Assembly: GCF_019423325.1 (NCBI RefSeq)
Contig: NZ_JAHZBQ010000001.1
Span: 124,001-188,000, forward strand
DNA: 64,000 bases
Source of the DNA: Campylobacter sp.
GTDB taxonomy: Bacteria; Campylobacterota; Campylobacteria; Campylobacterales; Campylobacteraceae
Reading direction: 5' to 3'
Shown here: positions 24,828 to 33,195 of the stretch, piece by piece
Layout: each line of letters begins with the position of its first letter
How positions within the stretch are numbered: position 1 is the first letter of the stretch
Program-made: the position numbers and the translations under genes
The notes under the pieces: generated by a model
What the model was told of the DNA's origin: nothing
Database searches by the model: none
Seen by the model: only the letters and a program-made list of their open reading frames with translations

Positions 24828-26421
24828 AATTTCATACCGCCTGCTGATCTTTTTGGCTGCGGTTATTTTTTCGGCGATTTTTGCCGCGCCTTCGATCTTT
24901 CAGACCGAAAAGGGAAGCAAGATAAACTTGGGTCTGGATCTGCAAGGCGGGCTTCACATGCTGCTTGAGGTTCAAAGCGACGAGGCGGTCGTTTCAAAGA
25001 TCAAATCGATCGCCGCTAGCGTCAATTATGCCGCTAAGCGCGATGATCTACTGATGGACGGGCTAAAATTGGAAGGCGATTCGTTTGAGTTTGAAATTTT
25101 AGACGCGGACGAGGCTTCTAAATTTGATGCGATTTTGCATAGCGCTGCAAGCGGATTAGACATTCAAAAATCTGGCGAAAAATACCGCGTCACGCTAACG
25201 CCTGAGGAGGTCGAAGCGACTAAAAAATACGCGATCGAACAGGCCGTAGAAACTATCCGCAACCGCTTGGATCAATTCGGACTTGCGGAGCCGACGGTAG
25301 CAAAGCAGGGCGAGAGTTATATTTTGGTTGAGCTTCCGGGCGTCAAAAGTGCAGCGGATGAGCAACGCGCCAAAGATCTGATCGCCAAAGCAGCTCACTT
25401 GCAGCTTATGGCGGTGGACGACGTGCGCCAAGACCGCGCGCAGACTATCAGCGCGGCGGATGCCAGAGCTTACGGAGACGTGATCTATCCTGACGTTAAA
25501 AATCCGAATTACAAGTATCTCATAAACGAAATTCCGGTGCTAGATGGCGCGATGCTAGTCGATGCGAAGGTTGCTTTCGATCAGCACACCAACCAGCCGA
25601 TTATAAATTTTACGCTGAATTCTCAAGGCGCTCAAATTTTCGGCGATTTTACCGGCAAAAACGTCGGTAAGCGCCTAGCTATCGTACTTGACGGTAAGGT
25701 TTACTCCGCGCCGCGCATAAACGAGCGTATCGGCGGCGGCAGCGGTCAGATCAGCGGCGGATTCAGCGTCGAGGAGGCGCACGACGTAGCGATCGCGCTT
25801 AGAAGCGGCGCGCTTTTGGCTCCGGTTAAAGTATCCGAAACGCGCAGCATCGGCCCTAGCCTCGGACAAGATAGCATCGATAAAAGTATGGCAGCGCTAA
25901 GCCTTGCAGCGGTTGCGATTTTGATCTTTATGATTTTATACTACGGCGTGGCGGGGCTTTTTGCCGACATCGCGCTTGTAGTAAATATTTTATTTTTGAT
26001 CGCTTGTATGGCGCTTTTTGGTGCAACATTAACTCTTCCTGGAATGGCGGGAATTGTACTAACTATCGGAATGGCGGTAGATGCGAACGTCATCATTAAC
26101 GAGCGCGTTAGAGAGGTACTAAGGACGGGAGTTTCAATCCGCCAAAGTATAAATAAAGGCTATGAAAATGCGATGAGCGCGATCGTGGATTCAAATATCA
26201 CTACGCTAATTACTTCTGCTGCGCTTTATGCTTACGGCACCGGCCCGGTAAAGGGCTTTGCCGTCACGATGAGCATCGGTATCGTAGCGTCGATGATAAC
26301 AGCGATTTTGGGCACGCACGGAATGTTTGAGTTAGTAATGGATAAGATGGAAAAGAGCAAAAATACCGCGCTTTGGCTCGGTTATAAAGTAAGAGGAGGC
26401 GCAAATGCAAGTGTTCGATAA
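24817..26421 (+). CDS. secD: protein translocase subunit SecD
   Basis: 534 residues: N-terminal helix, large periplasmic P1 domain (about 30-340) beginning with NLGLDLQGGLHM, then five membrane helices; GMAVDANVIINERVREV in helix 5 region is the family signature with the Asp needed for proton-driven function. With SecF it pulls translocating proteins out on the periplasmic side. Overlaps secF by 17 bases. Confidence 0.95.
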   Translation: MSSKISYRLLIFLAAVIFSAIFAAPSIFQTEKGSKINLGLDLQGGLHMLLEVQSDEAVVSKIKSIAASVNYAAKRDDLLMDGLKLEGDSFEFEILDADEASKFDAILHSAASGLDIQKSGEKYRVTLTPEEVEATKKYAIEQAVETIRNRLDQFGLAEPTVAKQGESYILVELPGVKSAADEQRAKDLIAKAAHLQLMAVDDVRQDRAQTISAADARAYGDVIYPDVKNPNYKYLINEIPVLDGAMLVDAKVAFDQHTNQPIINFTLNSQGAQIFGDFTGKNVGKRLAIVLDGKVYSAPRINERIGGGSGQISGGFSVEEAHDVAIALRSGALLAPVKVSETRSIGPSLGQDSIDKSMAALSLAAVAILIFMILYYGVAGLFADIALVVNILFLIACMALFGATLTLPGMAGIVLTIGMAVDANVIINERVREVLRTGVSIRQSINKGYENAMSAIVDSNITTLITSAALYAYGTGPVKGFAVTMSIGIVASMITAILGTHGMFELVMDKMEKSKNTALWLGYKVRGGANASVR

Positions 26422-27373
26422 GGGCAAAATTTATGATTTTATGAAATTTAGATATTTTACCTTTGCGCTTTCTGCTGTTTTGATAATAGGCTCTATTGCG
26501 CTGTTTTTCATTAAGGGCATTAATTACGGCATCGATTTTAGCGGCGGTACGCTCATTCAGGTTAAATACGACGCTAAAGCGCCACTTGATGAGATCAGAA
26601 AGCGCTTCGAAGCGGCAAATTTAGGTAATATCAACGTGACGGAATTCGGCAGCGATCAAGAAGTTACGATTAGATATTCAGGCGCTGCGAGCGAACTGGG
26701 CGATAATCCCGCTTTAGCGGCGCAAAAAATTTTGCAAGGCAGTGGAAACTTCGACATTCGCAAGGTCGATATCGTAGGTCCTAAAGTCGGCGAGGAGCTT
26801 CGCACAAACGGAATTTTAGCGGTATGCGTGTCGTTTGCGCTCATTTTGGTTTATATCACCCTGCGGTTTGAATGGAGATTTGCGATTGCAGCCGTACTAT
26901 CGGATCTGCACGACGTCGTAGTTGCCGTAGGTGCGATGATTTTAGCCGGCGTGGATTTCAACCTTGAAATTTTAGCTGCACTACTAACCATAATGGGCTA
27001 CTCGCTAAACGATACCATCGTTGTTTTCGATAGAATTCGAGAGGGTGTAAAAGATAGTAAATCGATTAAGCTTGACGAGGTTATAAACGAATCAATCTCT
27101 CACACGCTATCGCGCACGCTGCTTACTTCGCTTACGACTCTCATCGTCATCGTGATTTTATTCGTTTGGGGCGGCGAGATGATCCACGGCTTTAGCTTCG
27201 TGATGCTAATAGGCGTCATAGCAGGAACTTTCAGCTCCGTATTCGTAGCTGCTCCGATGCTGATTTTGTTTAAATTTAACGTTGAAAAGTACCGCGCGTT
27301 TTTAGCTGAAAAACAGCGCCGTATCAAAGAGAAAGAAAAGAATCGCGCCATGTATGAAAAAGGCACGGTGTAA
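26405..27373 (+). CDS. secF: protein translocase subunit SecF
   Basis: 322 residues: six helices with a periplasmic loop after the first. Diagnostic motifs: GINYGIDFSGGTLIQV (about 39-54) and GYSLNDTIVVFDRIRE (about 198-213). Ends with a Lys/Arg-rich cytoplasmic tail. Partner of SecD; start overlaps secD. Confidence 0.95.
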   Translation: MQVFDKGKIYDFMKFRYFTFALSAVLIIGSIALFFIKGINYGIDFSGGTLIQVKYDAKAPLDEIRKRFEAANLGNINVTEFGSDQEVTIRYSGAASELGDNPALAAQKILQGSGNFDIRKVDIVGPKVGEELRTNGILAVCVSFALILVYITLRFEWRFAIAAVLSDLHDVVVAVGAMILAGVDFNLEILAALLTIMGYSLNDTIVVFDRIREGVKDSKSIKLDEVINESISHTLSRTLLTSLTTLIVIVILFVWGGEMIHGFSFVMLIGVIAGTFSSVFVAAPMLILFKFNVEKYRAFLAEKQRRIKEKEKNRAMYEKGTV

Positions 27374-27382
27374 GGATAAAAG

Positions 27383-27724
27383 ATGAACTGGGGAAGGGTA
27401 ATTTACATATTTTTTGCGCTGATGAGTATGACTACGATAGGCGGGTTTTTGTATGAGAAGAATGAAATTTTACTTTTCATAGCAACCAGCGTGAATGCAG
27501 TCTCGACGCTTTTGAAGGTAGGCGTGCGAAATATGCTAGCAGCCGAGCTTTTTGCAAGTTCGCTAGTCGCGGATCTGCATCTCATACCGGCGTTCGTTTT
27601 GATTGTAGTAGCGCCGGGAGATCTGTCGATCGTGACCTCGCTTGCGATCGGCGCGCTACTTGCAAACTTTTTCTCGCTAATTTTAATAGCGATTGAGTCG
27701 GCAAAAACTAAAGACGAATTCTAG
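27383..27724 (+). CDS. small conserved-looking membrane protein (possibly DUF6394)
   Basis: 113 residues with three hydrophobic helices (about 6-24, 28-46, 62-105 as a pair). It resembles a small epsilonproteobacterial membrane family that I believe is DUF6394, but I cannot confirm this. It sits nine bases after secF and nine before leuS, clearly inside the operon. Function unknown; the position next to secF suggests, but does not show, an envelope role. Confidence 0.6.
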   Translation: MNWGRVIYIFFALMSMTTIGGFLYEKNEILLFIATSVNAVSTLLKVGVRNMLAAELFASSLVADLHLIPAFVLIVVAPGDLSIVTSLAIGALLANFFSLILIAIESAKTKDEF

Positions 27725-27733
27725 GAGCGCAAA

Positions 27734-30181
27734 ATGCCTTACGATAGTAAAAGTATTGAGCTTAAATGGCAGAAAATTTGGGATGAAGAGGGAGTTTTCG
27801 AGCCTAAGGACGATTACAGCCTGCCTAAAAAATATATCCTTTCGATGTTTCCCTACCCAAGCGGCCGCATCCACATGGGGCACGTGCGAAACTACAGCAT
27901 CGGCGACGCGCTGAGTCGCTATTATAGGCTGCGCGGATACAACGTGCTTCAGCCGATCGGCTTTGACAGCTTCGGTATGCCTGCGGAAAATGCGGCGATC
28001 AAACACGGCATTCACCCTAAAACTTGGACTTACGAAAATATTGATTATATGAAAAATGAGCTGCACCGCCTTGGCTTTAGCTTTTCGGCTCGTCGCATGC
28101 TCGCTACCTCCGATCCGCTTTATACGCGCTGGGAGCAGGAATTTTTCATCAAACTTTTTGAAAAAGGGCTTATCTATAGAAAAAGCGCCGTGGTAAATTG
28201 GTGCGAGCACGATCAGACGGTGCTTGCCAACGAGCAGGTCGAGGAGGGCAGGTGTTGGCGCTGCGGCAACGAGGTCGTGCAAAAGCAGATGCCGGGATAT
28301 TATCTAAAAATCACCGCCTACGCGCAGGAGCTCTTGGATTGCTTAAAGGAGCTTGAGGGCAAGTGGCCCGCTCAGGTACTTACGATGCAGGAAAACTGGA
28401 TCGGACGCAGCGAGGGTTTGGAATTTAACTTTAAATTTGACGAGCAAAGCAGCGCCAAACTTGGCGGAATCGAGGGCTTTAAGGTCTTTACGACGCGCCC
28501 CGATACGATCTACGGCATGAGCTACGCCGCGCTTGCGCCGGAGCATGAGGTCGTAAAGAGGCTTTTGGATGAAGGCTTACTCGGCGCGGAAGCTGCAGCG
28601 AAGGTGAGAGAAATTTTAAATCAAAGCCCGCGCGAACGCCAAGCAAGCGATAAAGACGGTGTGAGCCTCGGGATCAGCGTGCTTCATCCGCTAAGCGGCA
28701 AAAAAATTCCCGTTTGGACTGCGAATTTCGTCCTAGCAGAATACGGCGGCGGCGCGGTTATGGCGGTGCCTGCGCACGATGAGAGAGACTTCGAGTTTGC
28801 GAAGAAATTTAACCTGCCGATCGTTCAAAGCATCGCTCCAAAAAGCGGTGATTACGACGCTAGCAAAGCCTACGTAGAGAGCGGAGTTTTGGTAAATTCC
28901 GAAGAGTTTAGCGGCATGGATAGCGAGAGGGCAAAAAGTGCCGTTATCTCAAAATTCGAAGAGTTAAAGCTCGGACGTCGCGTGGTAAATTTTAAACTGC
29001 GCGATTGGGGAGTGAGCCGCCAGCGCTACTGGGGCGCGCCAATACCTATGATCCACTGCCCAAAATGCGGGCTGGTAAGCGAGGAAATTTCAAATCTGCC
29101 CGTGGAGCTTCCGCAGGATATTAAGATTACTGGCAAGGGTAATCCGCTGGATACGCATCCTAGCTGGAAGTTTTGCAAATGCCCTAAATGCGGCGGCGAC
29201 GGGGTGCGCGAGACCGATACGCTCGATACATTTTTTGAAAGCTCGTGGTACTTCGCGCGCTACGCAAGCGACGAGCGGACGTGGCGGCAGCGAGCGTTTG
29301 ACGAGCAAAGCGTGAATTACTGGATGAATGTCGATCAATATATCGGCGGCATTGAGCACGCGATTTTGCACCTTTTATACGCAAGATTTTTCCAAAAGGC
29401 TCTTCGCGACATAGGCTATCTGCGCGATAGCGAGCCGTTTGAGCGGCTGCTAACTCAGGGCATGGTGCTAAAAGATGGCGCAAAGATGAGTAAAAGCAAG
29501 GGAAATACCGTCGATCCCGACGACATCATCGAGACCTACGGCGCTGATACAGCGAGGCTTTTTATACTTTTTGCCGCGCCGCCGCAAAAGGAGCTTGAGT
29601 GGAACGACAGCGCGGTAGAGGGCGCGTATAAATTTTTAAATCGCCTATACGATCGTGCTGAAAACGCCTACGCTACGGATAAAATTCCGCAGATCGACCA
29701 CGCCGCTTTAAACAAAGAGGAAAAATACGCCCGCCTCAAAGTTTACGAGGCGCTTAAGAAATCACAGCAGGTTTATGAGAGCAGTTTTGCTTTCAATACC
29801 CTAATAGCCGCGTGTATGGAGGCGCTAAATGCGCTAAACGCGCAGAGCGACAAAGACGTATTTACCGAGGGCTATTTCGTGATCTTAAACCTGCTCGAGC
29901 CTATAGTGCCACACATCTGCGCCGAGCTTAGCGAGAAGCTGTTTAAGAGGCGGAATTTCGGCGAGCTGCGAGTTTGCGAAGAGGTCTTTGAGAGCGATAC
30001 GATCAAGCTTGCCGTCACGATTAACGGAAAAAAGCGTGCCGAGTTTGAAGCGGGTGCGAACCTAAGCGAGGGCGAAATTTTAAGCCTTGCAAAGCAAAAC
30101 TGCGCCAAATGGCTAGAGGGCAAGAGCATTATAAAAGAAATTTATGTCAAAAACAAGCTCGTAAATTTGGTGATAAAGTAG
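27734..30181 (+). CDS. leuS: leucyl-tRNA synthetase
   Basis: Charges tRNA-Leu; 815 residues, normal for bacterial LeuRS. Class I signatures HMGH (PSGRIHMGHVRNYS, about residue 39-52) and KMSKS (GAKMSKSKGNTVDP near 580); the CP1 editing domain lies between (VFTTRPDTIYG near 254), with a zinc-like Cys cluster (HCPKCGLVS and CKCPKCGGDGV, about 442-500). The ATG at 27734 follows AGGAG. Sixth sense-strand gene feature of the Sec operon; C. jejuni has leuS beside secF as well. Confidence 0.95.
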   Translation: MPYDSKSIELKWQKIWDEEGVFEPKDDYSLPKKYILSMFPYPSGRIHMGHVRNYSIGDALSRYYRLRGYNVLQPIGFDSFGMPAENAAIKHGIHPKTWTYENIDYMKNELHRLGFSFSARRMLATSDPLYTRWEQEFFIKLFEKGLIYRKSAVVNWCEHDQTVLANEQVEEGRCWRCGNEVVQKQMPGYYLKITAYAQELLDCLKELEGKWPAQVLTMQENWIGRSEGLEFNFKFDEQSSAKLGGIEGFKVFTTRPDTIYGMSYAALAPEHEVVKRLLDEGLLGAEAAAKVREILNQSPRERQASDKDGVSLGISVLHPLSGKKIPVWTANFVLAEYGGGAVMAVPAHDERDFEFAKKFNLPIVQSIAPKSGDYDASKAYVESGVLVNSEEFSGMDSERAKSAVISKFEELKLGRRVVNFKLRDWGVSRQRYWGAPIPMIHCPKCGLVSEEISNLPVELPQDIKITGKGNPLDTHPSWKFCKCPKCGGDGVRETDTLDTFFESSWYFARYASDERTWRQRAFDEQSVNYWMNVDQYIGGIEHAILHLLYARFFQKALRDIGYLRDSEPFERLLTQGMVLKDGAKMSKSKGNTVDPDDIIETYGADTARLFILFAAPPQKELEWNDSAVEGAYKFLNRLYDRAENAYATDKIPQIDHAALNKEEKYARLKVYEALKKSQQVYESSFAFNTLIAACMEALNALNAQSDKDVFTEGYFVILNLLEPIVPHICAELSEKLFKRRNFGELRVCEEVFESDTIKLAVTINGKKRAEFEAGANLSEGEILSLAKQNCAKWLEGKSIIKEIYVKNKLVNLVIK

Positions 30182-30187
30182 GCGAAG

Positions 30188-30727
30188 ATGAGAAAAGCTT
30201 TAACCGTTTTTTGTTTGATTTTTTTAATCGGCTGCGGCTACAAGCCCGTTTCAAGGATTGCAAAAGAGACGATGAGCGGAAGCGTATTTGTGGATGTGAT
30301 GATGAGCAAGACCGATCCGCAAAACACCGTCGCGATCAAAGATGCGATCAGACAGGGTATAGTCCAGCGCCTAGGGATGAGCCTTGCGGATAAAAACTCG
30401 GCGCAGACGATCGTAGTAGCGAGTATAAAAAGCCTAAGCTTTAGCGAGCTTTCATACGATCAGTTCGGCTACGTCACTAGCTACCGCGCAAATCTCATCG
30501 TAAATTTTAGCACTAAGCTTAAAAACGGCGAGGTTTTCAGCAAGGATTGCGTGGGCGATTACGATTTTAAAGTTAGCCGCCTAGTCAAAAATAGCTACGA
30601 TACGAGCTCTATCATTAGCGATAAGGACCGCTACAAGGCGATCGAAAATGCCTCTGCGCAGGCGTTTGACGAGTTTATTTCGGCGCTTGCGATTAGGGGA
30701 TTCAGACTTGAGCGGGCGCAGCATTAA
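30188..30727 (+). CDS. lptE: LptE-like LPS-assembly lipoprotein
   Basis: 179 residues with a lipoprotein signal (FLIFLIGC, Cys near 17) and a mixed alpha/beta domain of LptE size. LptE plugs LptD in the outer membrane for lipopolysaccharide insertion. The assignment rests on length, lipobox and position between leuS and folC, the same as in C. jejuni; sequence similarity within LptE is weak in general. Its last 20 bases overlap the start I assign to folC. Confidence 0.7.
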   Translation: MRKALTVFCLIFLIGCGYKPVSRIAKETMSGSVFVDVMMSKTDPQNTVAIKDAIRQGIVQRLGMSLADKNSAQTIVVASIKSLSFSELSYDQFGYVTSYRANLIVNFSTKLKNGEVFSKDCVGDYDFKVSRLVKNSYDTSSIISDKDRYKAIENASAQAFDEFISALAIRGFRLERAQH

Positions 30728-32309
30728 AGAATTTTTGCAAAATCGCCCGATTTATTACAAAAAAATCGACTACGAGCGCTTCCCGCGGGCGTATGCCGCC
30801 ATTAAAGATAAAATTCCGCTCAGAAATGTCATTCAGATCATCGGCACCAACGGCAAGGGCAGCACTGGGCGGTTTTTGGCTAACGCGATCGCCGCAGCGG
30901 GCTTTAACGTCGGGCACTACACCAGTCCGCACGTTTTTAAGCTCAACGAGCGCATCTATCTAGGCGGACGGATCGCGCAAAACCCAGTTTTTGCGTTAAA
31001 TTCAGGCGCTTCAAATTTTAAAAACGAGCAAAATTCCGCTTCGGCGTCAAATTTTACAGAAAAACAAAATTCCATAAAGATGCAAAATTTTGCGAACAGA
31101 GAAAATTCCGCCTCTCAAATTTCTATTTCTAATTTGCAAAATTCCTCCACGCAGAATTTGCATAGCGAGCAGAATTCCACCCTGCAAAACCCCGTTTGCA
31201 CCACGCAAAATTTTTATAGTGAGCTGAATTTTATCTCGCGAAATTCGATCGATACGCAAAATTCTGCTTCTACACAAAATTTATGGAATTCGCAAGATCT
31301 CAAATTCTCATCTGAGCAAAATTTTAAATTCCCATTAGGATCAAATTTTAAATCCGCTCAAAGCTCGCCTCCCATTTCGCTAGGGCGCGATGCTACGGAT
31401 GAGGAGCTTGATTTCGCGCATGAGTTTTTGCAAGAGAGCTTGCCCGCGGAGTTTAAAGATAGCCTGTCGTATTTCGAGTATCTCACGCTTGCGGCGGCAG
31501 TGCTTTTTAGGGATTGCGATTACTGCGTGATCGAGGCGGGGATGGGCGGCGAGTTTGACGCTACGTCGAGCTTTGGACGCACGCTGTCGCTTTTTACACC
31601 GATCGGCACCGATCATTTGGGTATGCTAGGACAAAATCTAGAGCAGATCGCCCACACCAAGCTCATTACGATGCAGCAAGCGGCGATTTTAAGCGATGAG
31701 ATGAGCGAGGTTCCGCTTCGTATCGCAAGGCAGATCGCAGAGCAAAAAGGAACTCATTTGAGGTTTGCAACAGAGCTTTTAAGCAAGAGCGAGCAAGCGC
31801 AGATCGCGGAGTTTTGCGCGCACAATAATCTACCTAAATTTCAAATTTCAAATTTAGCTCTAGCGATTGCCGCGATGAAATTTTTAAATTTGAAATTTGA
31901 AATTTCGCAGCTACCGCCTCTAAATTTACGCGGCAGGATGGAAGTTTTGGCACCGAATTTACGCGTGGACGTCGGACACAACGAGCTTGCGGCACAGCAA
32001 GTAGCCCGCGAAATTACCGAAATCTATGGGGGCAGAAAGATCGTGCTGATTTACAATGCTTTTGCCGATAAGGACGTGGCTGCGGTGCTGCGGACTTTAG
32101 CGCCTGTGGTAGAGCACGTGGAGATTTTTAATTACGAGGTTGCGGATCGCGAAATGGCGGCAGAGGCGATAACCCGTGCGCTTGACGCGCTTAAAATTCC
32201 GCATTCACCGTTTCGCGGCGAGCTTAGAGCGGACGAGGAGTATTTGGTTTTCGGCTCGTTTCATTTGGTAGAAAATTTCATTTTATGGCTTGAGGCGCGC
32301 CGTGGCTAA
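30708..32309 (+). CDS. folC: folylpolyglutamate/dihydrofolate synthase FolC with ~135-residue low-complexity insert
   Basis: Mur-ligase-like enzyme that adds glutamate to folates. I place the start at the TTG at 30708 (SGRSIKEFL follows) because AGGGGA lies seven bases upstream; the longer frame back to 30648 overlaps lptE by 80 bases and adds an Arg-rich non-family tail. ATP-binding motif GTNGKGST is at residues 46-53 and TSPHVFKLNERI at 72-83. Residues about 92-227 are an insert of QNF/QNS units not found in FolC proteins; the normal sequence resumes at ATDEELDFAHEFLQ. Total 533 residues against about 400 in relatives. The later motif LRGRMEVL and VGHN-type C-terminal domain are present, so it is likely active. 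Confidence 0.88.
   Translation: MSGRSIKEFLQNRPIYYKKIDYERFPRAYAAIKDKIPLRNVIQIIGTNGKGSTGRFLANAIAAAGFNVGHYTSPHVFKLNERIYLGGRIAQNPVFALNSGASNFKNEQNSASASNFTEKQNSIKMQNFANRENSASQISISNLQNSSTQNLHSEQNSTLQNPVCTTQNFYSELNFISRNSIDTQNSASTQNLWNSQDLKFSSEQNFKFPLGSNFKSAQSSPPISLGRDATDEELDFAHEFLQESLPAEFKDSLSYFEYLTLAAAVLFRDCDYCVIEAGMGGEFDATSSFGRTLSLFTPIGTDHLGMLGQNLEQIAHTKLITMQQAAILSDEMSEVPLRIARQIAEQKGTHLRFATELLSKSEQAQIAEFCAHNNLPKFQISNLALAIAAMKFLNLKFEISQLPPLNLRGRMEVLAPNLRVDVGHNELAAQQVAREITEIYGGRKIVLIYNAFADKDVAAVLRTLAPVVEHVEIFNYEVADREMAAEAITRALDALKIPHSPFRGELRADEEYLVFGSFHLVENFILWLEARRG
30981..31388. repeat. in-frame RAATTY-rich insert in folC
   Basis: About 400 bases with more than a dozen AAATTT, AAATTC, GAATTC or GAATTT hexamers, typically preceded by GCA or GAGCA, spaced roughly 10-45 bases. 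Read as CAA-AAT-TTN they give QNF/QNS peptides, a different codon phase from the DKI units in the pseudouridine synthase gene. Confidence 0.75.
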
Positions 32310-33195
32310 AACTAAACTTACCCTAAGCGATCACTTTGGCACCAAGACGCTGTATTTTGGCGAAAATTTTAGATTTCAACTTAAAATTTTATCTGCGTTT
32401 TTCGTAATTTTTCTGCTAGTTTTGTTTTTTGCGATATTTAAACTCGCTAGCGACCGCTCAAATTTAAAGGAGCTAAACAAAACCCTCTACGCTGAAAATC
32501 TCGCGCTAAAAGAGCAAAATATCGCGCTTGAGGGCAAAAATGAGGAGGTGCTTGCCAAGCTGGACGGACGCGAAGACGATGGAGGCGGGCTGGATAGTGA
32601 TATCCAGGTAATGCTCGCGATGAACGAGATGAAAAAGGAGCGCAAAAAGGGCTCCGGCGCGCATATCGCAGCTAGCGAAAAAACGGCGAGCGCGATTCTT
32701 AGCGCTGTACCTAACGGACTTCCGATGCAGTATCGTGGCGTCACTAGCCCTTTTGGGATGCGCACTCATCCAATCAGCGGCGTTATGAGGATGCACCACG
32801 GCATCGACTTGCGAGCAAGCGAGGGCACTCCGGTGTTTGCGACAGCAGAGGGCTTTGTGCAGTTTGCAGGCGGCAGTGGTAGCGGATATGGAATTTTAGT
32901 GATTCTATCGCACAATTACGGTTTTGAGACCCGCTACGGCCACCTTAGCTCAGTCGTCGTAACGCCCGGTTCTTGGGTTAAAAAGGGCGATCTTATCGGC
33001 TATAGCGGCAACACCGGCTACAGCACCGGCCCACACCTGCATTACGAAGTTAGGTTTTTGGCTCAAAGCGTCGATCCTGCAAATTTTATGAGCTGGAACG
33101 CGCAAAATTTCAAAAATATCTCGACCTTAGAGCCTAACGTATCGTGGCAGGAGATCGCAAACGTCGTGCAGCACCAGATCGAAAGGTTTAAATAA
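32302..33195 (+). CDS. M23 peptidoglycan peptidase with intact active site
   Basis: I use the GTG at 32302 (AKTKLTLSD follows), which has GAGG six bases upstream and overlaps the folC stop; a TTG at 32290 is the longer alternative. About 297 residues: one N-terminal helix (about 25-50), a coiled coil (about 55-90) and a C-terminal LytM domain with all zinc ligands (MHHGIDL and GPHLHYEV). It should cut stem-peptide cross-links. In Campylobacter and Helicobacter, peptidases of this kind (Pgp3/Csd group) set helical cell shape, and the C. jejuni gene at this position is, as I recall, pgp3. It contrasts with the EnvC-like protein, which lacks the ligands. Confidence 0.85.
   Translation: MAKTKLTLSDHFGTKTLYFGENFRFQLKILSAFFVIFLLVLFFAIFKLASDRSNLKELNKTLYAENLALKEQNIALEGKNEEVLAKLDGREDDGGGLDSDIQVMLAMNEMKKERKKGSGAHIAASEKTASAILSAVPNGLPMQYRGVTSPFGMRTHPISGVMRMHHGIDLRASEGTPVFATAEGFVQFAGGSGSGYGILVILSHNYGFETRYGHLSSVVVTPGSWVKKGDLIGYSGNTGYSTGPHLHYEVRFLAQSVDPANFMSWNAQNFKNISTLEPNVSWQEIANVVQHQIERFK

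Noticed and set aside
30648..30707. Longer FolC start at 30648
   Set aside because: Adds an Arg/Leu-rich stretch inside lptE; the TTG at 30708 has a clear ribosome site and gives a family-like N-terminus.
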